From positions 1-64,000 of the forward strand of contig NZ_QXML01000006.1 of the NCBI RefSeq assembly GCF_003583985.1: a DNA stretch of 64,000 nt. Reading direction: 5' to 3'. The translations under genes and the position numbers were made by a program. Origin of the DNA: Algoriphagus lacus. Its GTDB lineage: Bacteria; Bacteroidota; Bacteroidia; Cytophagales; Cyclobacteriaceae. Numbering within the stretch: position 1 is the stretch's first letter; each line of letters opens with the position of its first letter. The notes under the pieces are model-generated. The model ran no database searches, was not told the origin of the DNA, and worked only from the letters and a program-made list of their open reading frames with translations. Positions 36,239 through 44,654 of the stretch are shown here, piece after piece.

Positions 36239-37531
36239 TTAGAGTGTGGTGTGAAGGTCAAATTCTTCCAGATAATCAGCCACTCTTCGGACAAACATTC
36301 CACCTAGTGCTCCATCCACAACTCTGTGATCGTAAGAGTGAGAAAGGAACATTTTGTGTCTGATGGCAATCACATCACCGGTTGGTGTTTCCACCACAGC
36401 TGGTTTTTTCACAATGGCACCTACTGCCATTATCGCAACCTGTGGTTGGGGTATGATTGGAGTACCCATCACGTTGCCAAAGGAGCCGACATTGGATACG
36501 GTGTAAGTTCCGCCAGCCAAATCATCCGCAGTGAGTTTGTTGTTTCGAGCCCGATTAGCCAGATCATTTACCTTTTTGGAAATGCCAACCAGATTCAGTT
36601 GGTCTGCATTTCGGATCACCGGAACAATCAGATTACCGGAGGGTAGAGCCACCGCCATTCCAACGTTGATGTCTTTTTTCCTGATGATTCGTTCTCCATC
36701 TACCGAAATATTGATCATCGGAAAGTCTCGGATTGCCCTGGCAATTGCTTCGATGAAAAATGGGGTATACGTGATTCCTTCTCCGTATTTTGCCCGGTAG
36801 GCATCCTTATTTTTCTCTCTCCACAACACGATATTAGTCATGTCAGCCTCTACAAATGAGGTAACGTGAGCAGAGATCCGCTTAGATTCCACCATTCGCT
36901 GAGCAATCATTTTTCTCATGCGGTCCATCTCGATGATCTCATCGGCACCGGAAACACTGATTGGTGCTTTTGGTTCGGGAAGAGATGGTTTGACTGGAGA
37001 AGTTGGAGCCTGGCTTTTGGTTTTGATGTAAAGCAACATGTCTTCTTTAGTGACACGACCTTCTTTTCCTGAGCCAGGTATTTTGGAAAGTTCAGCTGCC
37101 GAAATCCCTTCCTCCTTTGCTATGCTTTTCACCAACGGAGAGTAAAACCGACCGTCTTCAGATGGAGTTTCACTGCTTAGTTCTGGTTGGGCAAGGATAG
37201 CAGCGGTATTTGCGGGTGCTGCAGCTACCAATTCCTCTTTTGCAGGTTCGGCCTCTTTTTTAGGAGTAGCAGGAGCCACTCCATTTTCAGATGCAGTTTC
37301 GATTATCGCGATTGGCGAACCCACAGCTACCACGTCTCCTTCTTTGGCCAGAATCTTTTTCAGAATTCCACCGTGGGTTGCAGGCACTTCGGTGTCCACT
37401 TTGTCTGTGGCTACTTCGAGAACAGATTCATCCTGCTCAATGGAATCTCCTTCTTTCTTCAGCCAGGTGAGGATGGTGCCTTCTATGATACTTTCACCCA
37501 TTTTGGGCATCAGCATTTCTACACTTGCCAT
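36239..37531 (-). CDS. 2-oxoacid dehydrogenase E2 (dihydrolipoyl acyltransferase)
   Basis: 430 residues in three parts. A lipoyl domain (1-80) carries Lys44 in ATDKVDTEVPA as lipoylation site. After an Ala/Pro/Glu-rich linker comes the E3-binding domain (about 127-165: YSPLVKSIAKEEGIS, GSGKEGRVTKEDML). The catalytic domain (about 195-430) ends with the active-site His402 and Asp406 in DHRVVDG. The single lipoyl domain and SHSYDHRVVDG fit pyruvate or branched-chain 2-oxoacid complexes; the E1 genes are not nearby, so the substrate is open. Last gene of a run with dihydrofolate reductase, an SDR and cinA (87-base gap from cinA). Confidence 0.93.
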   Translation of the reverse strand: MASVEMLMPKMGESIIEGTILTWLKKEGDSIEQDESVLEVATDKVDTEVPATHGGILKKILAKEGDVVAVGSPIAIIETASENGVAPATPKKEAEPAKEELVAAAPANTAAILAQPELSSETPSEDGRFYSPLVKSIAKEEGISAAELSKIPGSGKEGRVTKEDMLLYIKTKSQAPTSPVKPSLPEPKAPISVSGADEIIEMDRMRKMIAQRMVESKRISAHVTSFVEADMTNIVLWREKNKDAYRAKYGEGITYTPFFIEAIARAIRDFPMINISVDGERIIRKKDINVGMAVALPSGNLIVPVIRNADQLNLVGISKKVNDLANRARNNKLTADDLAGGTYTVSNVGSFGNVMGTPIIPQPQVAIMAVGAIVKKPAVVETPTGDVIAIRHKMFLSHSYDHRVVDGALGGMFVRRVADYLEEFDLHTTL

Positions 37532-37618
37532 AGCGATTGAGGTAATTAAATTGGGTTTAAATTCAAGTTTTAAAATTAAATTTTCTGGAACTCCTACCCA
37601 AACCTTACGGATAAAATT

Positions 37619-38875
37619 TTATTTGTTATTCTGATTGATGCAAATTCTTAACAAATTCAAAACGGCAACCCCTGTTAATTGAATATTTAGCATTCGATCC
37701 TGGGTTAATTGAAGTTTTTTGGCTTCAGTAAATCCCTCTCCCGAACAGGAAATCCAAACAGTTCCCACCGGTTTTTCGGCTGATCCCCCGTCTGGGCCGG
37801 CAATTCCGCTGCTCGAAAGTCCAAAATCTGCACCAAAGAGTTTTCGCACTCCTTCTGCCATTTCCTTCACAGTTTCCTCACTCACAGCCCCGTGTGAATT
37901 TAACGTTTCAGCTTTTACTCCCAGGAGATTTTGCTTGAACTGATTGTGATAGGGTACCACGGATCCGTTGAAGTAATTCGAACTTCCTGGGATGCTTGTG
38001 ACTAAATGCGAAATGTAGCCTCCCGAGCAGCTTTCGGCCAAAGCTAAAGTTTTCCCTGCGCTCTTCAAAAGCTTTCCAATTGCTGACTCCAGGGTTTCCT
38101 CATCATACCCGTAGACATAGTTGTTAATCAGGGGCATCACCAATTCGATTTGTTGGGCGACTTGCTGCTCCAATTCCGATCTATCAGTTCCAAAGGCAGT
38201 CAGCCTCAGCTTGACATGACCGGGAGAGGGCAGATAGGCCAGACGGATATGCTCCGGAAGGGCATTTTCCCAGTCTTTGATCAGATCGGCCAGCCAGCTT
38301 TCGCCGATTCCTACTGTTTTGATCACCTTATGGTAAATCACCGGAAGCTGGAAAATGTGAGGAAGCTTGGGGAGGACGAAGTCCTTCATCAGCTTTTTCA
38401 TCTCATAAGGAACTCCAGGCATGGACATCCAATAGGCCCCGTACTGTTCAAACCACATTCCAGGTGCCGTTCCGACTTCATTGGGAACGTAAGTACAGCA
38501 AGTCGGAAGATGACCTTGAAGGATGTTTAGCGGGGTGATTTCCCGTCCCCTTCGTCTGAAAAAATCGGTCACAGCCTCGACAGCTTCCGGTACTTCCCGG
38601 ATTTCGCATCCGAAATATTCTGCCAGAAGGGGCTTGGTTAGGTCGTCTTGGGTTGGTCCAAGTCCACCCGTGATCAGAATCAGCTTGGCACGTTTTTCTG
38701 CCTCGGCAAAGGCCGTTAATATATCAGTCCGATTGTCTCCGACGGTGGTTTTTCGTACCACTTTGACACCGACCAGATCGAGTTCCTGACTGATCCAGTG
38801 GGAGTTGGTGTCCATGATTTGTCCATAGAGTAGTTCGTCTCCAATGGCTATGATTTCTGCTTTTACGAGTTGCAT
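37619..38875 (-). CDS. cinA: CinA: NMN deamidase / competence-damage-inducible protein
   Basis: 418 residues. The N-terminal half is the MoaB/MogA-like COG1058 domain: AEIIAIGDELLYGQIMDTN, TGGLGPTQDDLTK, and MPGVPYEMKKLM. The C-terminal half (about 260-418) is the PncC nicotinamide-mononucleotide amidohydrolase domain with LAESCSGGYISHLVTSIPGS and SSSGIAGPDGG. It deamidates NMN in NAD recycling and the first domain has been linked to ADP-ribose pyrophosphatase activity. Length and domain order are standard. It begins 14 bases after the SDR gene stop. Confidence 0.95.
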   Translation of the reverse strand: MQLVKAEIIAIGDELLYGQIMDTNSHWISQELDLVGVKVVRKTTVGDNRTDILTAFAEAEKRAKLILITGGLGPTQDDLTKPLLAEYFGCEIREVPEAVEAVTDFFRRRGREITPLNILQGHLPTCCTYVPNEVGTAPGMWFEQYGAYWMSMPGVPYEMKKLMKDFVLPKLPHIFQLPVIYHKVIKTVGIGESWLADLIKDWENALPEHIRLAYLPSPGHVKLRLTAFGTDRSELEQQVAQQIELVMPLINNYVYGYDEETLESAIGKLLKSAGKTLALAESCSGGYISHLVTSIPGSSNYFNGSVVPYHNQFKQNLLGVKAETLNSHGAVSEETVKEMAEGVRKLFGADFGLSSSGIAGPDGGSAEKPVGTVWISCSGEGFTEAKKLQLTQDRMLNIQLTGVAVLNLLRICINQNNK

Positions 38876-38889
38876 TCGTTGATTTGGGT

Positions 38890-39675
38890 TTATCTAACTT
38901 TTGCTTTGGTGAGCAATTTGGCAAACAAGTCAGGGAAAAGGCGCTTCACCAAAACGTAGTATTTTTCTTTTCCACCAATGTAGACTTCCAGTTTTTTCCG
39001 GGTGATGGCATCGTAAATGTCTTCAGCACATCGTTCCGGACTCATCCCATGAGCCTGTGCCTGGTCCATTTCTCCCAATACCGAACCGTCACCTGTCAAG
39101 GCGTTTACAGAAACTTGGGTTCGAATGAACCCTGGACAGATCATGGTTACGGCTATATTTTCCTTGAAGTGCTCAGCCCTTAATGTCTCAAAAAAGCCGT
39201 GCAACGCATGCTTGGAGGCAGAATAGGAGGATCGAAAAGGTGTTCCAAACTTGCCTACCAAGGACGTGACAACCGCAAACTGCCCTGACTTTTTCTTAAG
39301 AAAGTGAGGAAGAAGCGCTTTGGTCAAGGCAACTGTTCCAAAGAAATTCACCTCCATCAGTTTCCGATCAACTTCCAAACTGGTTTCCTTAATCAGGGAT
39401 CGTTGACTGATTCCTCCATTGTGCAACATGACGTCCACCTGGCCAAAAAATCCCAAGGCAGTTTTTACTTTCTCCTCAAAGGTGTCAATCGCAACCAAAT
39501 CCAGGGGTAGAATCCTGCAATCCTCAGGTGATGCGCATTCGCCTTGTACCCGGCTGAGTTCATTTTCCTTTCGGGCTGAAAGGATGACCCGATATCCTTC
39601 TTTGGAAAACTTCTTGGCTGCGGCTTCCCCAATTCCTGATGAGGCCCCTGTGATCCAAATTACTGATTTTGACAT
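38890..39675 (-). CDS. Short-chain dehydrogenase/reductase
   Basis: 261 residues of the classical SDR fold. TGASSGIGEAAAKKF at residues 10-24 binds NAD(P), HNGGISQRS corresponds to the NAG box, and the catalytic triad is Ser (VVTSLVGKFG), Tyr and Lys in SYSASKHALHG. The C-terminal MICPGFIRTQVS fits the DHRS7-like group. Substrate unknown; many paralogues act on lipids or small ketones. It lies two bases after the dihydrofolate reductase stop and 14 before cinA, so it is part of that operon. Cytoplasmic. Confidence 0.9.
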   Translation of the reverse strand: MSKSVIWITGASSGIGEAAAKKFSKEGYRVILSARKENELSRVQGECASPEDCRILPLDLVAIDTFEEKVKTALGFFGQVDVMLHNGGISQRSLIKETSLEVDRKLMEVNFFGTVALTKALLPHFLKKKSGQFAVVTSLVGKFGTPFRSSYSASKHALHGFFETLRAEHFKENIAVTMICPGFIRTQVSVNALTGDGSVLGEMDQAQAHGMSPERCAEDIYDAITRKKLEVYIGGKEKYYVLVKRLFPDLFAKLLTKAKVR

Positions 39676-39677
39676 GG

Positions 39678-40172
39678 TTAGATTTTTTTGTAAGTCACGA
39701 AGGAATACGGATACTCATTTTTTTCATCAGCAGGAAAGCTTTCTCTTTCGGTTTCTTTCCAAACTTTAGGGTTGATTTCGGGGAAAAACGTATCGCCATC
39801 CGGTTCACACTCCACTTCGGTAATTTCCAGCACGTCGCAGAGGTCGATGGACTCCTGGTAGATCTGCCCGCCACCGATGATGAAAAGTTCATCTACCCCC
39901 ATTTTGTTGCAAAAAATGAAGGCATTTACCAATGAGGTGAAAGAAAAGTGCCCGTCAGGTGCCTGAAAATCCGGATTTCTGGTGATAATCAGGTGGGTAC
40001 GATTGGGTAGTGGTTTACCCAAGGATTCGAAAGTGTTTCGCCCCATCAGGATGTGGTGGCCGGTTGTCAGGTTTTTAAATCTCCTAAGGTCGGCAGAGAG
40101 CTTCCAGATCAATTGGTTGTCTTTGCCAATGACATTGTTTTTCGCTTTCGCGACGATGAGCGTGATTTTCAA
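39678..40172 (-). CDS. folA: Dihydrofolate reductase
   Basis: 164 residues. MKITLIVAKAKNNVIGKDNQ opens the DHFR fold. IWKLSADLRRFKNLTTGHHIL replaces the usual W-H-L-P by W-K-L-S, and carries Asp27 as proton donor. MGRNTFESLGKPLPNR and FIIGGGQIYQE (NADPH site) follow. It reduces dihydrofolate to tetrahydrofolate with NADPH. The altered W-K-L-S segment is in the substrate helix and is a normal variation in this phylum. First gene of the minus-strand set folA-SDR-cinA-E2. Confidence 0.94.
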   Translation of the reverse strand: MKITLIVAKAKNNVIGKDNQLIWKLSADLRRFKNLTTGHHILMGRNTFESLGKPLPNRTHLIITRNPDFQAPDGHFSFTSLVNAFIFCNKMGVDELFIIGGGQIYQESIDLCDVLEITEVECEPDGDTFFPEINPKVWKETERESFPADEKNEYPYSFVTYKKI

Positions 40173-40223
40173 GTGCCTTTAATGTTTGGCCTGAAGTTAC
40201 CAGTCTTTGGAAAGTAAAAAATA

Positions 40224-40250
40224 AAAAGGAGCAGGTTTTCTGCTCCTTTT
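40224..40250 (-). terminator. Intrinsic terminator after the DUF4412 gene
   Basis: AAAAGGAGCAG (40224-40234) pairs with CTGCTCCTTTT (40240-40250) around GTTTT. On the minus strand it runs into a T-rich tract, 14 bases past the DUF4412 stop. Confidence 0.85.
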
Positions 40251-40263
40251 GACGTTTGTTTTT

Positions 40264-41115
40264 TTATTGCTTCATCAAATTGGGGTAATCTGCCATGGAG
40301 AAATTGCGTGGTTGATTTGTGTTCAGTTCAACGACTTTCATGTCAGTTACATTTCCTTCTTTATCCGAAAAGATCATTTCCATGAAGCTGCCTTTTGGAG
40401 CATTTGAAAACAGTTCGGAGTAGCGTTCCATGGTTTTGTTGGAAACCATCGGATTGCTCTGGGGAGAAAAGACAGACAAACCATCGATTGGTTTTTCAGT
40501 AACCCAGTACCGGCCTTCACCATCTTCGGTTGTCACCAAATATTCCTCGCAGGAATAGCCTAAGATGTCCTTTTTGTTTCCGGTCTTTTCAAGTTTATAG
40601 TTCGGATTGCTCAATTGTTCCTGAGATTCTTTGTCAACTTCCTCCTGTATTTTATTGTAATCGGCCTTGATCGCCATGCTGGACTTGTCTTTTCCATCAT
40701 CAATAAGAATGACCATCGCGGAGTTTTTGGAATCCATGATTGTGGTTGTCACAGCGGTGGAATTTTCCGGATCTTCATAGGCCATACCCATGAATTCAGG
40801 TGTCTTGGACAAGAGGTATTGCATTTTCACTGGCTTCTCGGTTTTTCCTTTTTTGTCAGTGGTTACAATTTCCATGACCATGTATCCGGAAAATGAATAG
40901 GAGGATTCGGTGGGTGCCGGTTCCATCATATTTCCAAGCATCCCTTCCATGGCCTCATTTCCCGCTTTGTTGGCCTCCTGGTTGGCTTTTTGATTTGCTG
41001 CGTTTTGGACGCCCTGAGCCGCTGCATTCTGGATTTTTTTCAAAAGCTGAGCCTCGGCCTGAAAACTTAAGATTGCTCCTGCAAAAATCAGGAGGCTTAA
41101 AACAGATTTTTTCAT
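40264..41115 (-). CDS. Exported DUF4412-domain protein
   Basis: 283 residues from ATG 41115, which gives the signal peptide MKKSVLSLLIFAGAILSFQA; the upstream in-frame start is weaker. After it, an Ala/Asn/Gln-rich stretch (about 22-58, AAAQGVQNAANQKANQ) looks like a flexible or helical linker. The DUF4412 domain follows: MQYLLSKTPEFMGM, then ILGYSCEEYLVTTEDGEGRYWVTE. DUF4412 proteins are periplasmic or surface proteins of Bacteroidota with no known role. The ILGYSCEEYLV segment is the family hallmark. Single-gene unit with its own terminator. Confidence 0.85.
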   Translation of the reverse strand: MKKSVLSLLIFAGAILSFQAEAQLLKKIQNAAAQGVQNAANQKANQEANKAGNEAMEGMLGNMMEPAPTESSYSFSGYMVMEIVTTDKKGKTEKPVKMQYLLSKTPEFMGMAYEDPENSTAVTTTIMDSKNSAMVILIDDGKDKSSMAIKADYNKIQEEVDKESQEQLSNPNYKLEKTGNKKDILGYSCEEYLVTTEDGEGRYWVTEKPIDGLSVFSPQSNPMVSNKTMERYSELFSNAPKGSFMEMIFSDKEGNVTDMKVVELNTNQPRNFSMADYPNLMKQ

Positions 41116-41181
41116 AGTAGTAGAGTTAAAAATTTTATTCAATTTCCTAAAAATGAGAGACTTGAAAAAGTTTTAACCAAC

Positions 41182-41207
41182 AAAAAGGGGCTTAAAGTTT
41201 AAGCCCC
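41182..41207 (-). terminator. Terminator overlapping the 3' end of fmt
   Basis: GGGGCTTAAA (41187-41196) pairs with TTTAAGCCCC (41198-41207) around one base, followed on the minus strand by five T. The stop codon and the last codons of fmt lie within the stem. Confidence 0.8.
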
Positions 41208-42133
41208 CGGAGTAGTTCGTCAATTTTCATCCGTTTTTTCCCTTCCAGTTGGAGTTCCAAAAGTTCGAGGGAACCCGATCCGGTCTGGAATTTCAGGTAG
41301 TTTTTTCCATCTGATTCCCACTGTCCCGGTTGTTTACCCGGAAGGTTTTTTTCAGAAAAGGCAGTCTTGTAAACTTTGCAGGTTTTGTCCTGAAACTCGG
41401 TCCAAGCCGCTGGGTAAGGAGAAAGTCCACGAACCAGATTGTGAATGGATTCAGCAGATTGGTTCCAATCGATTTTGCAGGTTTCCTTGAAAATCTTCGG
41501 TGCGTGGTGTAGGGCTTTGGATTCATCCTGGACTGTAGGATGGACATTCTGTGTGGCGATTGCTTCCACCGTTTTCAAAACCAGTTCAGATCCGATGGTC
41601 ATCAATTTTTCATAAACCGCTCCCAAGTCATCTTCAGGAAGGATGGGGACTTTTTCCTGGAAAATAATGCTTCCCGTATCGATCTCATGCTTGAGAAAAA
41701 ATGTAGTCACACCGGTTTCTTTTTCTCCGTTGATAATAGCCCAGTTGATCGGAGCAGCGCCACGGTAGTCAGGCAGGAGAGAAGCGTGAAGGTTAAATGT
41801 GCCCAATGTTGGCATATTCCAAACTGCCTCAGGAAGCATGCGGAAAGCCACTACGATTTGAAGGTCTGCCTTGAGGCTTTTTAATTCCTGCTGAAATTCC
41901 GGGTTTTTGAGATTGGTTGGTTGGAGGATGTGAAGCCCGAGTCGCTCTGCAGCCTGCTTGACAGGTGAACCCTCAAGTTTTTGGCCACGGCCCTGTGGCT
42001 TGTCCGGAGCAGTGATGACCCCGACTACATTCCAGCCGGCTTTGACCAGTTTTTCCAATGCAGGCACAGCAAACTCCGGCGTGCCCATGTAGATGATTCG
42101 GAGATTCTTTGTTGGTACTTCGTTATTCGACAT
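41192..42133 (-). CDS. fmt: Methionyl-tRNA formyltransferase
   Basis: 313 residues. LRIIYMGTPEFAVPALEKL begins the formyl-transferase domain, with GRGQKL and the catalytic FNLHASLLPDYRGAAPINWAI (His and the following Asp region). The C-terminal OB-like domain includes VRGLSPYPAAW. It formylates Met-tRNA for initiation using 10-formyl-tetrahydrofolate. Ten residues (MSNNEVPTKN) precede the usual start at the conserved LRIIYMG; their codons, including the ATG, fall in a 7-bp-period array (CGAATGT, CGAATAA, CGAAGTA on the minus strand). No other start is available downstream before the conserved core. Confidence 0.96.
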   Translation of the reverse strand: MSNNEVPTKNLRIIYMGTPEFAVPALEKLVKAGWNVVGVITAPDKPQGRGQKLEGSPVKQAAERLGLHILQPTNLKNPEFQQELKSLKADLQIVVAFRMLPEAVWNMPTLGTFNLHASLLPDYRGAAPINWAIINGEKETGVTTFFLKHEIDTGSIIFQEKVPILPEDDLGAVYEKLMTIGSELVLKTVEAIATQNVHPTVQDESKALHHAPKIFKETCKIDWNQSAESIHNLVRGLSPYPAAWTEFQDKTCKVYKTAFSEKNLPGKQPGQWESDGKNYLKFQTGSGSLELLELQLEGKKRMKIDELLRGLKL

Positions 42134-42217
42134 TCGTTATTTGAAGCTCTATATTAATTCGTAATTCGAAATTTGATTTTACGTCAAATCAAATCTCGAA
42201 TATCAAATTTCAAATCA
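42125..42217. repeat. 7-bp-period array spanning the fmt start and the namZ stop
   Basis: ATTYG cores begin at 42125, 42132, 42139 and, in a second phase, 42157, 42164, 42171. The inverted CRAAT cores begin at 42190, 42197, 42204 and 42211, again exactly seven apart. The left block contains the first codons of fmt (ATG at 42133-42131, minus strand), and the last unit touches the namZ stop (42217-42215). The two sides can pair through ATTTGAT/ATCAAAT segments. Confidence 0.75.
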
Positions 42218-43396
42218 TTTGTAAATGAGATACTTCTCTCTTTTCATTTTGTAATCCTCCAGTCCGGCTTTCCAGCTTTCCCGAATTTCCCCCTCGGTTT
42301 TTCCAGCAAGAATCTGCTTTTTCAATTCATCTGTGCCTACTAAAGTGTTGAAGTAGTTGTTGAAAAATTTCTCTTTCATTCCGGATTTGTTGTAGGCTTC
42401 AAGCAGGTATTCCAAGGTGAAATGATGGTCCATCGATTCTCCTCTGAGGTCTCTGCCATAACAAAGTTTGTCCTGATGGGGAGGCGTTTTGGACATGCCG
42501 TCTATACTGACAGGAGTAAATTGAAACTCCCCAAATTTTGGATCGGGATAGCCATAGACCTGAAAAGGAAAATAAGTTCCCCTACCAAGCGAAACGACCG
42601 TTCCTTCGAAAAGACAAGTGCTTGGATAAAGTTTGATTGCGAGGTCAGTCGGAAGGTTGGGTGAGGGTTTTACCGGAAGGCTATAAGCCATCTGATGGTT
42701 CCAGTTGGCGACAGGAATCACTTCCAAATCAACCTTCAGTCCGCCTTTCAGCCACTTTTCCCCATTGATCATCTTCGCCAATTCTCCAACTGTCAAACCA
42801 TGAACGATTGGGATATTATGCATTCCGACAAAAGACTCGAAGCCGGGTTTGAGCATTGGGCCGTCGATGTAGCTCGCGTTTGGATTGGGCCGATCGAAAA
42901 TAATGACCTTTTTACCCTGCTCCGCACAGGCTTCCATCACATAATGCATCGTGCTGATGTAGGTAAAAAATCGGGTGCCTACATCCTGCAAATCAAAAAT
43001 GACAATATCCAAATCAGCAATCTGAGAAGCGGTTGGCTTTTTGTTGTTTCCGTAAAGCGAAATGATCGGAAGTCCGGTTTTTTGATCAACCGTGTTGTCT
43101 ACTTTTTCACCAGCATCTGCGGTGCCCCGAAATCCATGTTCGGGAACAAATACTTTTTTCACCTGCACCCCCTTTTCCAGGAGGAAATCCACCACATGCT
43201 TGTTGGCAGATTGAGGCATGATGCTGGTCTGATTTCCCACAAATCCTACTTTTTTCCCCTGCAGCAGAGGAAGGTAAAGTTCGGATCTCTCGGCTCCAGT
43301 CAAGATGCGCTCCTGCCCAAAAACCGGTTGAGTCAGGTAATGGCTGAGAGAAAAAGCCAAAAAGAAAACCAGAAATGAAAATTTCGTTTGCTTCAT
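42215..43396 (-). CDS. namZ: Exported exo-beta-N-acetylmuramidase NamZ (DUF1343)
   Basis: 393 residues with a signal peptide (FLVFFLAFSLSHYL, cleavage near VFGQ). The DUF1343 hallmarks follow: GKKVGFVGNQTSI, VFVPEHGFRGTADAGEKV, ISLYGNNKKP, DIVIFDLQDVGTRFFTYISTM, IFDRPNPN and PSPNLPT. NamZ (characterised in Bacillus and Tannerella) cuts terminal N-acetylmuramic acid from peptidoglycan fragments. Periplasmic here, probably for cell-wall recycling, although no MurNAc kinase or etherase gene lies nearby. The neighbouring fmt gene is unrelated in function. Confidence 0.92.
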   Translation of the reverse strand: MKQTKFSFLVFFLAFSLSHYLTQPVFGQERILTGAERSELYLPLLQGKKVGFVGNQTSIMPQSANKHVVDFLLEKGVQVKKVFVPEHGFRGTADAGEKVDNTVDQKTGLPIISLYGNNKKPTASQIADLDIVIFDLQDVGTRFFTYISTMHYVMEACAEQGKKVIIFDRPNPNASYIDGPMLKPGFESFVGMHNIPIVHGLTVGELAKMINGEKWLKGGLKVDLEVIPVANWNHQMAYSLPVKPSPNLPTDLAIKLYPSTCLFEGTVVSLGRGTYFPFQVYGYPDPKFGEFQFTPVSIDGMSKTPPHQDKLCYGRDLRGESMDHHFTLEYLLEAYNKSGMKEKFFNNYFNTLVGTDELKKQILAGKTEGEIRESWKAGLEDYKMKREKYLIYK

Positions 43397-43436
43397 GCTA
43401 TTTTGCGGTGAATTCAGGACAAATTAAACCAAGCCC

Positions 43437-44654
43437 TTGAACCTTTCCTATTTCATTGCCAAAAGAATCAGTTTCAAGCAGGCCGGAGGATTTTCGGGGA
43501 CAATTCACCGCATTGCGGTGGGAAGTCTGGCCTTAGGCCTTGGAGTTTCCATCCTGGCGTTTATGGTACTGGGGGGATTTCAGAGTACCGTTTCGGAGCG
43601 TGTTTATGGGTTTACTGGCCATTTTCAGGTTCAGCGATTTCAGATGAGCAATGCCTTTGAGGAGGCGCCTTTTTCGCTTAATGCAGACTTTGTCAAAAAC
43701 TCAAAAAGTCTCCTTTTTCTGAATCGAATACAGTCTTTCGCCCATAAAGCAGCCCTGATCAAAGGAGATCAGGAAGTCGAGGGTATTCTCATGAAAGGTG
43801 TGGGAAGGGATTTTGACACCCTTTCTTTTGCTAAATACCTGACGGATGGGCGGATGCTTCACTTGCCTGATTCGGGAGTAAGTAATGAAATCCTGCTCAG
43901 CAAGTTTGTGGCAAACAAACTTTTGCTTAAAGTCGGCGATAAGGTTACGCTCTATTTTGTGCAGGATCCTCCACGGTTTAGACGAGTGGAAGTGGTCGGG
44001 ATTTTCGAAACCTATCTGGAAAATTTCGATGAAAAAATCGTCATCGGCGAACTTCAGACCATCCGAAATCTCAATGGCTGGACAGCAGATCAGGTGGGAG
44101 GATTGGAGGTTTTTGTGGATGATCCCAAAAAGGCCAGCACCTATTTTCCTCTGATCGAAGAAGTGATGGATTTGGATTTGAAACTGATCGACAGTCGGGA
44201 CCGGTTTCTGGAGATTTTTGACTGGTTGACTTTGTTGGATACCAATGTGGTGGTGTTTATCTCCCTGATCGGCTTTGTGGCGATCTTCAACATGGGAGCG
44301 ATCCTGTTTATTCTGATTATGGAGCGAACCCAAATGATCGGATTACTCAAAGCACTTGGGGCCAGAAACACTCAAATCCGGAGAATTTTCTTTTGGAACG
44401 GTATGAAGATTTTGGGTAGGGGACTTCTTATCGGTAACCTGATCGGATTGGGAATCGGATTTCTGCAGGATCAGTTTCGCCTCATTCCCTTGGATTCGGC
44501 CAGCTATTACATGAGTTATGTTCCAATCGAATGGAATTGGCCGATATTCATTTGGCTTAATGTTGGGATTACCATTCTGACTGCCTTGGTACTTTGGATA
44601 CCTGTGCTGGTCATCTCCAGAATCGATCCGATCAAATCGATCCGATTCGATTGA
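43437..44654 (+). CDS. FtsX-like/LolC-type ABC transporter permease
   Basis: 405 residues with a TTG start at 43437. The architecture is that of LolC/LolE and MacB permeases: one membrane helix near the N-terminus (about 25-47, VGSLALGLGVSILAFMVLGG), a large periplasmic domain, and three helices at the C-terminus with the FtsX core MERTQMIGLLKALGARNTQIRRIF. In Gram-negative bacteria it would move lipoproteins or other lipids from the inner membrane. The ATPase partner is not next to it. The 3' end overlaps the convergent glycosyltransferase gene by 23 bases. Confidence 0.9.
   Translation: MNLSYFIAKRISFKQAGGFSGTIHRIAVGSLALGLGVSILAFMVLGGFQSTVSERVYGFTGHFQVQRFQMSNAFEEAPFSLNADFVKNSKSLLFLNRIQSFAHKAALIKGDQEVEGILMKGVGRDFDTLSFAKYLTDGRMLHLPDSGVSNEILLSKFVANKLLLKVGDKVTLYFVQDPPRFRRVEVVGIFETYLENFDEKIVIGELQTIRNLNGWTADQVGGLEVFVDDPKKASTYFPLIEEVMDLDLKLIDSRDRFLEIFDWLTLLDTNVVVFISLIGFVAIFNMGAILFILIMERTQMIGLLKALGARNTQIRRIFFWNGMKILGRGLLIGNLIGLGIGFLQDQFRLIPLDSASYYMSYVPIEWNWPIFIWLNVGITILTALVLWIPVLVISRIDPIKSIRFD
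44621..44646. repeat. Two 12-bp direct repeats at a convergent gene overlap
   Basis: AATCGATCCGAT at 44621-44632 and 44635-44646, a 14-bp period. It lies where the FtsX-like gene and the glycosyltransferase gene overlap at their 3' ends, and encodes part of both C-termini. Confidence 0.6.

Noticed and set aside
42695..43378. 227-codon open frame on the plus strand
   Set aside because: Antisense shadow of namZ, which carries all DUF1343 motifs.
43701..44333. 210-codon open frame on the minus strand
   Set aside because: Antisense to the FtsX-like permease gene; sequence is of low complexity with no recognisable domain.
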